Below, piece after piece: positions 1 through 13,600 of a stretch of 64,000 bases of DNA. The stretch's first letter is position 1, and each line of letters starts with the position of its first letter. Under the pieces are notes generated by a model that worked only from the letters and a program-made list of their open reading frames with translations, did no database searches and was not told where the DNA came from. This DNA comes from Phalacrocorax aristotelis (taxonomy: Eukaryota; Chordata; Aves; Suliformes; Phalacrocoracidae), in NCBI RefSeq assembly GCF_949628215.1, contig NC_134280.1:7203795-7267794 (forward strand), read 5' to 3'. A program made the translations under genes and the position numbers.

Positions 1-3000
1 CCTATGAAATTCACAATTTGCAGAGGGTTGGGTCCTAAAAATTTTGTAAAATGCTTGTTTTGTAATTGTCTAAGCATTTTAAGCAGGGTGGTTCTCTTGT
101 ACCATGACGACAGCATCAGCTAACGTTTTGTACATATTGTAATTTCCTTCATTTTCTGGTAAGATTTAACTGACGTGCAAAAAATTTTAGGAGGAATATA
201 TAGTTTTAAAGAATGCAGGATATTCTATTGCTATTTAGCAGGCTGCATTTTATACATCTTTTAAGTCTGATGATTATAACAGAAGAAATGTGCCACCTTT
301 AAAGTTTTCTAATTGCTTCTATTCTAAATCTTGGTTTTCTGTGCTTAGGAACTTGCCCAAATTCTCATTTCTCAAGCTGAAATGTCTCAAGCTCTCTTTT
401 ACCCTGACAGTACATTTCTCTGGAATGCATGAAAACAAAAGGCATAAAGAGAATGGCTTTTCATTTAATCTTTTACTGGGGAAAAAAAAACACCACAGAA
501 ATACTTTCAAAACTTTTAATCTAATGGTAAAAATCATGAGAAGCAATGGCTGTCACCGGGGGAAAGGACATTTCCTTGTTCTGCAGGTGACTGATGTTGA
601 GTGATTGGGCTATAGAAACCTTTGCAAATGAAGCAAAGGCAAAATTTGGGGTTCTTTTTTTCATCCAGGTTGAGGAAAACAGCCCCCTTCACAAGGTGCT
701 ACCAGAAGGCCACCACGTGCTTGAAGGGCTGAAAGAAATCTGAGGTCTGGCAAATGGCTCTGCTGTCTTGGCTGGAGGGAATGGAAAGGTGTGGGAGCCC
801 TTGGGAGAAAAAATGATGGTAAGCTGGCATGCGGGACATCTGAGGACAAGTTGTGTCCCTTGCAAGAAAAGGAGGATGTGTGGCCTGCTCGCACAGGCTT
901 TGCTTTTGGAGATCTTCTTTCCACACAGCATTTAAATATTACCTGTTCATCCTTAGGTTCATGTTAGCTAAAGGATGCATTTCCATCTTTATGGGATGAA
1001 AGCAGAAAGGACTGAGAAAGGCAGAGGGGCCCCATGGTCAGAGGGTTGACACTTGCAGCATGTAGAGGCGGCAGGCAAGTGTTTTGGGTGGCCTCAGGGC
1101 TTTGATGCTGAAGGCCCTGGCTGCTGTTATGGGCAGGTATTTCATAAAGGCTCCCAGGGGAATTGATGCAGAAAGCTGCCTTCACCCACATACCCTGGCA
1201 GTATGCTCTTGAGAAGCCTTTCACTTCGCTGAACATACCCACAGGTGAAAGGGGGCTGAAACAAATGTTGGGGGAAAATAGGAAGCAGTTCTGAAAGCAA
1301 ATAAATAGAAAAGCTTATGGGATAATGTGAGACCTCCCCTGCCTCTTGGAGGGGTTCCCCTCTACATTTGCACCCCATCAGGGTCATCTGAGCCTCAATG
1401 GGAGTGATGGGGACTTACACAGGTGAGAGGTTTCTTGCTGGGTCAATGCAATGAGGGCGTTTCAGCTGAAGAAAGGCCACTTCTTTCCAAAGTGCAAAAA
1501 TGTGAGCAAGAGAAAAACCTTCAGTCTGTTCTGCATTCAATCCCAGTCCACACACACTGCAAGTGCTTGAAATGCAATTAATAATGTCAGACCCTTTTAC
1601 ACTTTTAGAGAAGTTATTTATTATTACTATTGTATTGGCATGACACTTATCACCTCAATAATAAAGCCTCTCACTTACAGTAATGGATCTAGCCTCACGA
1701 CCTGCCTACAAGGAAAGGAAGATTTTAAAGGTGGAAAATCGGGGCCCAGCAAGATGAAGTGATTATGGCCAGGCTGGGGAAGCCTGTGGCAGGGTCCTGT
1801 GAAAAATGCAGCTCTCCTGGGAATGGGGACAGTCCTTAATGACAAAAAATTAACTTCCCTTTGCATGCTCAGGTTTAAATGTTCCTCTGTTGAATAGCCA
1901 AGTGAGAAGTTTTTAACAGCAGGTGCCCTCCAATATAATTTCTGGACTGATTTTGGATGACAGACCATTTTGCAGTTGGGGTGTATATGAATGTTAACAG
2001 CAGATCGAGGAGCAGAGCGGCACAACAGGAGTCACAGCCAGTCCGGACAAACCTGGTGTATGGGCTTTTGAAGGAGGCAGGGATCACCTAGCACAGAGGC
2101 AAAGTCCTGCCTAAACCCAACCCACCAAAATGAAGCATCCTGTACAACAACGCTGATGCTCTGCCTTCACAGCAACTTCAATCTGATCATGAAATTATGA
2201 TACCTGCTGGAAAACCCCTGTAAGCCACCACTGACAGCCGACAAACAACCCACTGGTTCTGCTTTGCCAACTGTTTACTGTCAGCTGGAGACACACTCGG
2301 TGTCACCATGATGAGCTCATGTTTCTCCCCAGAGGACAGAAATGTGATGGAAAAACTTTTCCTCCATCTCTTCCCCTTGCAAAGTTAGGGAGCTTCTCCT
2401 GGCAGGCTCCCAGTGCTCACCTCTCATTCCATAGGCCATCAGTGCTGGGACTGGTAAGGGTTGTTTCTCCTTCCTCCTGGTTTCCTTCCTCACCCTGCTC
2501 TTACCACCAAGGAGTTGACGACTTGATGGTGAAGCAGGTGCCATCCAGTCCATAGCAGCCCAGAACTGAAGAGCAGAGCTGAGCTGTCGTCTCTGCAGAG
2601 GTCAGATGGTCCTCATGTTAGAGGACATTTAAAAAAAAACCAAAAGTATATCTTCCACCAAGATAAAAGGTGACTGTGGAGAGGCACTTGAAGTGGGTTT
2701 ATTTGTTGCCTATCTTCATAAAACATCTGGAAGGAAATTAGGCAAATTAACAAGGAAAGGCAAGGAGGAGGTGTCATTACCTGGATGCAGCCTTTGATGC
2801 AGGATGTCCCCGACTGACATGTTGCCAAACGGCAGGGGAGGATGGGGGAAGAAAGATGTCGTAGAAGAAAGACTGTTTGCTGTATTCCCTACTTCTTTCC
2901 TTCCCTCCCTAGCCGGGACACGATTCTGGCTGAGGTGGAGTTTTTGCCTGAACCTGAGTGAAATTTCTTAGTCTTACATTTTTCAGGGACTGTTGTGATG

Positions 3001-5611
3001 CATAAATAAACAAGACTCCAGTACCAGTAAAAATGTTAATCATGTTCAAAAGCAATTTGTTTTTGAGAGATGGAATTAGAAGGTTTATTTAAATTCACAT
3101 CCCAGAATGAATTTGGGGACCATATTTGCTGGGGGTGCTGCTCCTCTACATGTACAGGGACCCGAAATACAGCTCACCCATAGAGAAGAGAAAGCAAGAA
3201 GTTGACTCTCCCATCAATACATTTACCTGGCTTTGTACTACAGGTTATATTAATGTCCTTAGTTTAAAATTTGCAAAGCATCAGAAATATTAATAAACAT
3301 TAAGCAGTGGCTCAGGAATAATTTATACAAAGTGCAGTGAAGGTATGCTCTGGCAGCGCTTGTTGTTTCAAGGCATTTGTAATCAGGTGAGACACTCCTA
3401 GGAAAACACACAGACGAGCACATGTCATTTGTTTTGTGTCACCTTCGGCTCTGAAGCAAAAAATCTGCATTAACATTTGGCAGGAATTGTGAGAGAGTCA
3501 CGATGGGGGTTGACCACCACCCAGCATCCCCTGAGCACAGGAGGAAAGTTTTCCTTAATCTGGGGGGGATGCTCTGCTGGAAAAAGGAGCTGGGGAAAAT
3601 GAGACCTTGGAGGCAAGCCGTAAGAATTAAGTAAGCTTAGGACAGACATCTAGGCTGAAATGTATATTTTTTGTCATTGTTATTTTTAAGCATGTATAAA
3701 AACAAGTCCTGGCAAGTTTGGGTGAATAATTTTTAGACTGAAGGTTATTCACAGTTGAGTTGTTTGATTCTCTGGTGTTAATTACTTCTGCTATGAGTCA
3801 CAGGGATTTCTTTGCATCCCAAAGTGGATAACCGATATGTGAAATTGGCGAATTACCTGTAGTTGTTTGTAAATAATGGAGAAAGTCTATACATTAAATG
3901 TACTAAATCTGTGCAACTTTTATCTGCATTTCCTCAAATACCATCCCCTTTTCCCAAATAACAAAATACATGGTCTGCAAAGCAGGACAAACCAAAGTCA
4001 ACATTCTTCTGTATGACAACATCTGCAAATCAAGATCTCCTGGACTGTTTGTTCAGGACTGAAACTATATTAGCCCTTCTTCCAGAAATAATAAAATCAA
4101 AACATTTACCCTCTGGGTGATCATTTAGGTACCTTATAAAGTAAAACCACTCTCATTCAGGAAAGCATTGCAAAGTGTTCATAAAAGAAAGGGGCTTGGT
4201 CTTGTCATAGTGAAGTCAATGGCAAAGTGCCCATAGAGTTAAAACCTAGAGAAAACAGCCACTGGAGCAATGAGCTGTAATCTTCCCTAATCCATAATAT
4301 CAGCTGTTGACAGATACATACAGAGTGACTAGTAGGATGTTAAAAAATGTTAACAAAGCAATAGGGACTTAGAGACTGTTTTGAAAATTTCTTTATCACG
4401 TTTCTAAACTCACCAGAGGTACCATCATTACAAAGTATGACAAAACATATGTTTTCTCTACAAACTGGCTGGCAGGTCTAACTGAAAGTGTCATCAGACT
4501 ATCAGGAAGCGACTAGTGGAAATGCAGCTCCTGTCCTCCTCTTCCCTGTTCCTTCTCAGAAATGAGAAGAAAAGCCCCACTGGGATCCAGTCAACCCACA
4601 TGGTCTATAAACCCTCTTCAGACCTAAGATCTTTCCAACTGTAGCTTGTACTCTTCAAACATTTATCTTGGTGGGACTTTTTTTTTTTTAACAAGAAATT
4701 AAAAGAGAATGAGGGATGAACAACACATTTCCTGCATTTTGTAACAGCTGCTGCTTTAGCTAAAACCATTGGCATTAAATAACATGGTGCAGGAGGGCTG
4801 GTCCACATCCTCCTCTGGGTGTCCAGGCTGCAGCCCAGCTCCCGTGCCAGGCTGATCAAATGAACATATTTGTATTAGAGGGATAAACTGTCAATTTATT
4901 CCTTTTCCTGTTTTAGCACTGATTGTAAGGAACATTTGCACTGATAAGGGTGCTCTTAAAGACAGGAAGGGACTTAATACTGGTGGCAGAAGGAGACCTT
5001 TGTTTGCTTTGTGATTTCTGAAGGGTTGTGTATCTAAAATCCAGCATTTCCAGCAGAACTGGGCTGGCTGACAAATGAATCAGAACCAGGGGACGCTGGT
5101 GTTCTCAGGGGTGTGTGTCTAGACCCTGAGGTGCTTGCCCCCAGCCAGGAATTTGGGTGACTGCCTCTGGGTGGGAAGGAGCCAGAGGGAGCCGCCCCAC
5201 GATGGCTGTCTTTCCCCAGCCAGCATGGAGCTACTCTGTTGGGACAGGACAAGTGCATTCATGGCCCTGCAGTGTCTTTGCTAGTACCAACCCACTGTGT
5301 CCAAAGCAAAATAAGGAGATTTCAGGGCTTTTTCTGTCTGGTGTCATGGCGGCTTGGCACGTGGCAGAGTGACCATGCCCATAGATGTCTTTGGAGACCT
5401 AACCAGACCTCTCACCATCTAGCAAGATTTGTTTCTGTTGATACTTAAGTACAGGATTTGGGTGACTCCAAGGAGTGATGGTTAGCAATAAAGGTATTTC
5501 AGACTTGTTTTAGATATTTGTTCTCAGTCTGGACAATCTGACCATCGGAAAATATTTTACTTTAAAAGGTAGGGTGAAAATACCTTCTTAGAAATATGGC
5601 CTGAGCCAGTA
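1..5611. other. Intergenic DNA, no gene seen
   Basis: No exon, RNA gene or young repeat could be supported here. Open frames are short, overlap on both strands and lack family motifs. The stretch is AT-leaning with ordinary A/T runs. A short fossil motif of the 'CATTGACTTCA' type lies at about 4200-4235 on the minus strand and recurs at about 10085-10125. It lies beyond the 3' end of the HNMT-like gene. Confidence 0.6.
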
Positions 5612-6427
5612 GTCCTGGACAGGCTGGAGAGCTGGGCCAAGGGGAACCTCATGAAATTCAGCAAGAGCAAGTGCAGGGTCCTGCCCCTGGGGAGGAACAA
5701 CCCCCCGCACCAGCACAGGCTGGGGGTGACCTGCTGGAAAGCAGCTCCCCTGAGAAGGCCCTGGGAGTGCTGGGGGGCAGCGAGGTGACCCTGAGCCAGC
5801 ACCGGGCCCTTTGTGGCCAAGAAGGCCAACGGTGCCCTGGGGTGCATTAAAAGCAGTGGGACCAGCAGGTCGAGGGAGGTTATTCTTCCCCATCTACTCC
5901 GCCCTAGTGAGACCACATCTGGAGTACCATGTCCAGTTCTGGGCTCCCCAGTTTAACAAGGACAGGGAACTGCTTGAGCAAGTCCAGCAGAGAGCTGCCA
6001 AGATGCTCAGGGGACTGGAGCATCTCCCATATGAGGAAAGGCTGAGAGACCTGGGTTTGTTCAGCCTGGAGAAGAGAAGACTGAGGGGGGATTTCATAAA
6101 TACCTATGAATATCTAAAGGGTGGGTGTCAGGAGGACGGGACTAGGCTCTCCTCAATAGTGCCCAATAACAGGCCAAGGGGCAATGGGCACAAGGTGGAA
6201 CACAGGAAGTTCCACCTCAAGATGAGAAAAACCTTCTTCCCTGTGTGGGTGCCAGAGCAGGGGCACAGGCTGCCCAGGGAGGCTGTGGGGTCCCTTCCCT
6301 GGAGACATTCACACCCTGCCTGGACGCGGCCCTGTGCCCCTGCTCTGGGTGTGCCTGCTCAAGCAGGGGGGTTGGACGGGATGATCTCCAGAGGGCCCTT
6401 CCAACCCCCACCATTCTGTGATTCTGT
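5612..6427 (+). mobile_element. CR1 LINE, 5'-truncated copy
   Basis: This is the 3' part of a CR1 non-LTR retrotransposon. It starts inside ORF2 just after the reverse transcriptase core (the LESWAKGNL and [11 protein letters not shown]-type segment). It runs through the conserved C-terminal segment ([14 protein letters not shown], then [22 protein letters not shown]). It ends in the ATTCTGTGATTCTGT terminal units typical of CR1. The end of ORF2 is still largely readable, in the 5811-6554 frame, but there is no endonuclease or catalytic core, so the copy is dead. It is the only young-looking copy in the window on the plus strand. Confidence 0.95.
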
Positions 6428-9400
6428 AGTAGTCCCATGGGGTCTTCATAAACTCCAGGAAGATCAGTATAATCCTACCACCAGTGCACAGAGGTACAAC
6501 CAGCAGCTTCAGGGAGATTTGTCTGGCCTTTGCTGCCTTCTCTGCTGGATATAGAACATGTGGAGATGGTTCATGTTTTGGGTCACTAGGACTAAATCGA
6601 TCAAAAGACAAAAGATACTGCATGTCAAGCTCGCAGTTACTCCTGTCCTTCCCATCATGAAGGTCTTTGGGAAAGGCCAGTCCCTCAGGAACCCCAAATT
6701 CTGTGCCTAGCAAGGACTATCTCACAATATTTCTGATTAAGTAATTCTGAATCACACATGGTTTCAGGGCAGCGGGAAGGCTATTTTCTGGGCATAAGCA
6801 TGCACTTAGTTTTCCCAGGATTTCCTAAGTACAACCTTATGGGAACTGCTCTGCTACATCTAGATCCTGACTCAGGTTTCTTCACCCAAGGGATCTCTGC
6901 AACTACCACACCAAATCTGAAGACTGCAGGGCAAAGCCTGGTGTCTCAATAAACATTGTTAATACAGATATCGTACAGCTCATACCATTGGATATCTCGC
7001 CTTATTGCCATGCATTTATTAGATTTATTTATTTATGAAGAATGCACAGGGTATCCAAAGATTTTCTACACCACTGATACAAGCTCCAACAGATTTCTGT
7101 GGACAAATATTGAAGGGCAAAAAAAATGTTCAGCTTCTGTATTTTTATGTTTTACTCCCCGATTGAGGTTAATCTTTTCAATACATGCTCCAGTATTTTA
7201 CCGAGTTTGTAATTTCATGGGATTATTCAGAAATAATCCAAATAATCAGAATAATCCAATTTTCCAGTTCCTCTGCTACCTCCATTCCCCTGGTAACATT
7301 CATGGGTAGAGAAGCCTTAACATTCCTTACAAAGGCAAACCATTCAGCCACCAAGACTGAATACAGGCCTAGTAAAAAAAACAACAGTTATTCTTCCTTG
7401 GTATTATAAAAAGAGCTGCTTTCTGTAACTCCTTTTTAGGAGTTTACAGAACCAGAGAAATGCCGTGCCTTTGAATATTAGCATGCTGATATCTGCATGC
7501 GATGACCCAGCAAAGACAATGGAGCTGAGCTGGTGCCTCATTCGACCAGCCGGCTACTTGACTTACTTTCTTCAGCTCAGCATCTCAAGCATTTTGGGAG
7601 TCAGATTTAATCCACTGGCTGTTGCAGCCCTCTCGTGGCCGCACAGACCCAACCGGCTGCTGGGAAAGCACCGACCAAAATTCTGTGTGGGAGGACAACA
7701 TGCTTTAAAAAGCACAACAAATAGTTATTAAATAGCATATTCATCCGAGAATAAGTATATAAATAAATGAAACAGACACTTAGGATAGCATTTGTTCCAG
7801 GTGTACAAGCAGAGTTGTTGTTAAATGACTTGCTTTTCAAGAATCAAAAGAAAAATTACAGATAAAGCACTAAGCAGTCGCGTTTTTAATGGGGTGCCCT
7901 GTTTCATCTCCCTAGGCCGTCACTAAACAGTCTGCTTTGAAGTGCTCCTTTTCTTTTGAGCGTTTGTGCATTGATTTACAATGGCGTGGGTAAATTTTGT
8001 GTTCACGACTTTTGCTGAGTATCTGCTTACTGGAAACATACAGTTCTGCTCAGGAAACTCCAAGGAGGGGTGAAAACCTCTTTGGTTGGGGAGAATCTGC
8101 ACTATTCCAAATTTCTGCAAAGACTAACAGGTAGGTGGTTCTTTGGAGCTTGAAAAGCAAGCCTGGGTTTTGGTATATTTTGGTTTTCCTTTTAATCTAC
8201 CAGGGAGAGACAGAGACATCACTAACACTTGGAAATAAACTGTGGGAATTAATAGTGGAAAGAAAACATTCGTGGGAGCGGTGCTGAGAGCCCATGCAAC
8301 AGCCCAGCCATACGCTCCCTGCCCAGTGCTGTCAGCAAGCACAGCCAAAGGAGATACCTATAGAATAAAAAATAAAATGGGTCAAAACAAAAAGTTTGCG
8401 CATACGTATGAGGTACTCTGGAGGTGGTTGTCCAGTTTTGATTGACATTTCCTAGACTGACAGCAATAGTACTTACAGACCAGAGTGCTGGAGGCCTGCT
8501 AGAAGGATGATGTTACACTATCGTTTCCCCACTGCTTTCCTCTTTTTTTTCCTTACTGTAGTTTCAGATGAAACATCTGCAGGAGAAATGTCTGTATTTC
8601 AAAGATATAAAAAACCCAAACCAAAAATAAAATAAAAATAAAAAAAAAACCAACGAACCCCAAACAATAAAAAAAAGCACAAAGTGGAGCTGTGAGGACT
8701 GTATGAGCAGACATTACCTTTTCAGATGGGAACGCTGCTACCCCTGGCAGTAACAGCATTCAGGCAGATGAGGGGGCAGGTAGGTTTAGCGGGATCAGCA
8801 GGACTCTGGGTGACAATGTCATCTAATGTTTTGCAAGCCAGTGTGCTAATCCATGTGTTCGCAATGCTGGAACAAGACTTTCGATCAATAAGGCAGCACT
8901 ATCTGCGCCCCTTCAGATTTGTATGGGCACATGTTTTCCAGTTTAGGCATGGAAAAATCAGTTTATAGAGGTGGGCTGTACACCTGCAGGTATTTTCCAT
9001 CTGAGCTGGTGCTTCCTGCTCTGAGATCTATTTGCAACGGGGCCAGAAGGACTGCAGGCTCCTTTGGCCCCATGTGCCCAGCCCAAAGTCTGCACAGCAC
9101 CATGGCCCTAAATGCAGCACCAAACGCCACTGGTGTCCTGTGTGGGGTCTCCCTTTCCAGCTGGCTGACCTGGAAGCACCTTCTTTAGCCCTCTGAATAA
9201 CTCAGGACCCCGTGGAAATAGTCTTAGCTTACCTGTATTACCACCTTAAGCACATACATTATACTGAAGTAACGTAGGTGCTGTTTCGCTGTGCTGCAGC
9301 AGCGCTGCGTCCTTAGGAGCCAAGCTGCCTCCCACGGCTGTGGCACAAGGACGACCTGCAGCTCATGCGCAGCTCTTCCATGGCCTCAGGCTTGTCCTTC

Positions 9401-9515
9401 TCACAAGAAACTCTCAATGCTTCCATGAAACGGTATTTTGCGTTTTTTATTTTTAACTAAATAACCTCTTTACTCTTCATTTTCTGTAAGGCCACACGTA
9501 CAGAACAAGATGTGA
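6428..9515. other. Intergenic DNA downstream of HNMT
   Basis: No gene is seen. Features are AT-rich stretches, a TTTATTTATTTAT run near 7023, a cluster of TAATCC-type motifs at 7220-7257, and an A-rich segment near 8630-8680. No open frame here resembles a known protein. Confidence 0.6.
7220..7257. promoter_or_regulatory. Cluster of TAATCC (K50 homeodomain-type) motifs
   Basis: Within 38 bp there is GGATTA at 7220, TAATCC at 7234, TAATCA at 7243 and TAATCC at 7252. TAATCC is the known core site of OTX, CRX and PITX class homeodomains. The spacing of 9-14 bp is fairly regular. It may equally be a short decayed tandem repeat of an AATAATC unit. No function is shown. Confidence 0.2.
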
Positions 9516-10289
9516 CTTTTTTTGGTTTAAGGCTTTTATTTTATATGGAGAAAAACAGTAGTAAGAAAGTAACAAAATCAATATCGGCCTGAAAAAGCAC
9601 AGAGCAAGTACCATCCTGGGATCCAAAAAATTCTCCAAACAAAAAGGCCGATAAATTTTTAAGACATGTCTATATTGCGAGATTCTGAGGTGTTTGGGGG
9701 CAGTAAATGCCTATGCTGATAAAACCATGTGAAATAGCCTAGTGCAGAGGAACTCACAGCTTAGGTCTGGGTGCAGTGAGGGACATGACTTGGGTGCCAA
9801 GCAACGGTGACACCTTGCTGTCTTTTTCTTGGTACAGCTGGAAGCAGTGGGTCTGTACGCAGCCAGCATGCAGGCTGTAGCATCCTCCTGGCTGCAAAGC
9901 AGCGCCTGGTCATATAGACATGTCTTTAGGTAGGTAAACATGCTGGCTATATAGAAAAGTGGAAATCCCAGTGTCAAAAGCACAGGCAGCATGTGTACCA
10001 TTAAAAAAAGTCCACGTAGGCTTTTAGTGAGATGGAACTCTACTTTCTGGAAAACATTCTCCTAGGACTGGACTAAATAACCAGGGTGAAATCTTGGCTC
10101 CATTGACCTCAGTGGGACAAAGAGCTCATCCCCAGTGTTGCAGCATCCTCTGACCGTGGCTGAGAATGGGAGGCTGCAGCTGAGCCCCACTTTCTTGCCT
10201 GCAATTTGCCTTCTTTCTATGCTACAACCTTCTGCAACTGCATTGCCCCTAATCCCACCCTAACTTGTCTTTTGCCGTTGGTCCGGACT
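9516..10289 (-). other. HNMT: Probable 3' UTR of the HNMT-like gene
   Basis: This is the sequence between the stop codon at 10290-10292 and the first good minus-strand poly(A) signal at 9535-9540. It contains no conserved exon. A fossil repeat motif shared with position 4200 lies at about 10085-10125. The extent is inferred from the signal only. Confidence 0.4.
9535..9540 (-). terminator. Candidate poly(A) signal AATAAA for HNMT
   Basis: TTTATT on the plus strand reads AATAAA on the minus strand, about 750 bp past the HNMT stop. A second A/T-rich candidate lies near 9446. The sequence alone cannot say which is used. Confidence 0.4.
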
Positions 10290-10645
10290 CTATGATTCAA
10301 CCACAATCATACTCAAGTTGTTGTTGAAGATGATCCTCCCATCCTTTTTGCTGCTGCACTCTGGCTGGCAGAGAGCCTCCTGCAGCTGCTGCCGCAGGCC
10401 TGGGGGGGCTGTGCCCAGGAAGTTTTTTGTCCCCGTCAGGAAATCCAACATGCAGGCTCCAACCGGGTCCCCCTCAATAAAGCACTCGGTGATATCCCAG
10501 CCCGATGGGTATTCATAAATGTGGTATTCAACACCCAGTCTCTTCAAAATATTCGTGATGCCATTGGAGGTGATGTAGTGGCCGCTGTCAGTGGAAGGCA
10601 AGCAGTGTCTGTACTTCTTCCACAAGCTGGCCCATCCACTACTGT
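10290..10645 (-). CDS. HNMT: HNMT-like coding exon 6 (C-terminus and stop)
   Basis: It encodes residues 169-286, from DSSGWASLWKKY through WDITECFIEGD, LDFLTGTKNF, TAPPGLR and PECSSKKDGR to FNNNLSMIVVES, then TAG at 10290-10292. Asn277 in FNNN matches human Asn283, a substrate-binding residue. The open frame continues past the acceptor at 10645, but that part is intron. Confidence 0.95.
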
Positions 10646-13600
10646 CTGCCAGAGTAGGAGGGAAGGTTACTTTTGCAAAGCCAAGGCAGTCAAACACCAG
10701 CTAATGCAACTACTGAATGAGTTTGAAATGCTCCCTCGCTGCTGGCCCAGACTACCGGGAGCAGCAGAAGAGCTTTCCCCTTACTTGAGTCAACTTAGAA
10801 ATGTCCGTGCCTGGAGAGAGGTAAAACTGTGATCTCCATCAGCCCCACTCCACCCCTCCAAATGCTCCTGTTTAAAGGAAATTCTGACAGGTGGTCTCTG
10901 GCACTGGATTTCGCCAGCAGGAGGAGCACACATCAGTGCACTGAGCCTGCACATGCATGCTACCTATGAACTGACCGTTTGATGGAACAGTGCAGGTGGT
11001 TTTATACATTGAATCTCAATTTTAAGTATACATCACAGAATACATACCTGAGAAGCCAATCCTAGCTAGCAAGGGAAACAGCCTACCCACAAAGCTAAAG
11101 GGAGTTTTAATGCCAAATGTGGGGAAGCGTGCTTTATCCACTGCACCACAAGCTGGGGCTCTGTGAATGGCACACTGGAAAGAACACTCTTCTATTTTAA
11201 TAAGTGCCATGATATTGTAACTGACTCTTTTTCCTCTTGGCAGCTCCTGTTGTCCTGCTGGGGTCTGGGTCATCGCTGTGTGGACAGAAGAGCTCCAAAC
11301 ATGGGTCCTCCCAGACCTCAGGTTGAACCGTGCTCATTTCACCATGAAGAAGGATTGACCCTCATTCATTAATAGCCACATTTGCCCCTAGCCAGTAATT
11401 TCACTGCAGGAGGTCTCTGCAAGTTAGAGAGTAATTCATCTACTTCATAAGCAGAGAAGCAAGAGCATGAAGGCTATGCTTATACAGTCCCATCAGACAT
11501 TGGGGTCCAAGAGGCTAAGCCCAAGTTCGCTTGTTCTCTGTGAAATACTGCGTGTTTTATTTAATTACTCTCTACTAAAATCCTGAGATTAATACTTGTG
11601 GTTCTCATACTTTAAAGCAATTCAAAACACCAGCAAAGAAACAAAAAATGAAAGGCCCCTCTTACCTGATAAAATTATGATCAGGAGTTTACCATGATGG
11701 TCAAGGCAGCTGTGGAAAAACTTGATAGTGTTGAGAATATCCTCCACACGGTACAACATCTAGAAGTGACAGTTACACACAGCTGTTATTCCTCCTCCAC
11801 AGCGCAATGGCCCTTCAAAGTCTTAAACCCTTCTCTATAGAGTTGGTTTAAATTACCTTCCAGTTGCTTCCCAGACTGTCCTAACTCAGCACGCATATTT
11901 AGGGATGCCCCGCAGGACTGAGCATCACCAGCTCTCCACCAGCACCAACAGCCTGGGGCCAGACCCAGGGACCCTCTGCTCAGCCTCCTCCACCAGCCGG
12001 ATACTGACCTGCCCATCGCTGCCCTTCAAGCCCAAAGCAGTTTTGTTGTTGGAAAAGATGTGCAGAGGAGAGCCCCCTGGTTTCTGTGGCTGGTCCTTAT
12101 AACGAGGGGCACTTATCAGATGTGTCTGGGCCTTGTCCAGGCTCAATCTCTTCCAGACACCAAGGAACACTTGGGACAAAGCAGGGCTCATCTCAAAGGC
12201 TGCCCTCATGGCTTGTACCTTAGCCCTTGGCCCATCCACCAAACCTTCTAGTTCTGAAATCAGCTCTTATGAAATGAAAGCAAAATGAAATAAAAGCCAC
12301 TAAAGCGAGAGAATAACAGATTTTTATAAAATATAATTAGTACATACAACATCAGTGTCATCAGTATGACAGACACAGCAGCATCATTTTTGACCCAAAA
12401 CCTGACACAGGTGTTCGTTCACTAACCTTTCCCTTCAGTGCCATCCAAACTACTCTAATTACGCAAAAAAAAAGCGCTATCTTTTTACAGCATCAAAGCA
12501 TAATTGTTGTTCCGTGAGTGACATGTGATGGTCTGAGACTCCTTCCTGTTTATTGCCCACCATACATAGTTAAACCAGTACAAAATAGCGACCAAACCTA
12601 GGGTGGAGAGGGAATGAGGTTTGGTGTTTGCAGAGCTGCTGCAGAAGCTGTTGCTCATGGGACAACTGTGCTCAGCTCGGCTCCCCCTAACTTGATGCAT
12701 GCAGCAGAAATGAAGGGAGTAGTTAAAGCTAATTAAAGCAACACTCCATTACCTGGATCATATGGATGAAGTCAAATTTCTTGTGTGCACCTTTGTCTTT
12801 CACCTGTTGTTCATAATCCGAGGAAGTGAGCTGGTGCCAAATAAAAGAGACATTTTGCAGGTCTGGAGCTTGATTCACCAACTCTGATTTTAAAAAGTTG
12901 AAGGAAAACATGAATTTCACAAAAGGGCAGAAAAACTCATCATTCAAATCAACAGGCCTTGCTATACCAGGCAGTGAGTATAGCCTTACCTTTGTAAGCT
13001 GCCACGTGCTGTGGGTTGGGCTCTACAATTTCATTGTCAATAAAGACCCCTGGGTGTGCAGCCTGCAGTATCCTGATCATTTTCAAATCCTGCTCACCTA
13101 TTCAATAAACAAAAATTCTTTAAAATGTACTTAAATGAGATGAAAGGTTGCCGGTGCACCTGCCGCCTCTGCTGCCAGGAAATCCCCCAAGCAGAACTGA
13201 GGCACTTTCTACCTTGTGGCTTGCGTGGTGGCATATAACCCAGTGATAGTCTAACGGCAATATCTTACTGTTCAGGGTAACATGCAGTTACAGATAAGAC
13301 TAAGAACAAGGAAGAGATGAGCAACAGTGCAGAAACCTGCTAATGACAATACTCTGGGTCACGGGGCAGACAGATCAAAATAGTCGAAGATCAATGCTTT
13401 AACAACCAGGAAGCATTAGTTTTCAACCAAAATGCAAAGTTTGAATGGGGGCACGGAGGGAATCAGCACAGTTGTGCAATTTCAGCACGGCACAAGGCAG
13501 TCCTTGCCTTTGGCACTGCCCTGGGGAAGTGATGGTTGCTTTGCTGCTGGTGTGACATGGCTTGGAGTCCTGGGGTACATGCAGTACCTTGGGTCTTCCC

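Noticed and set aside
5811-6554. 247-codon plus-strand open frame as a host gene
   Set aside because: Its body is the CR1 ORF2 carboxy-terminal segment, and the last codons run past the element's 3' end into flanking DNA.
10290-10697. HNMT as a single-exon 135-aa protein
   Set aside because: The Met at 10697 and the following 17 residues are intron. An AG acceptor at 10645 and the phase match to exon 5 show that it is the last exon.
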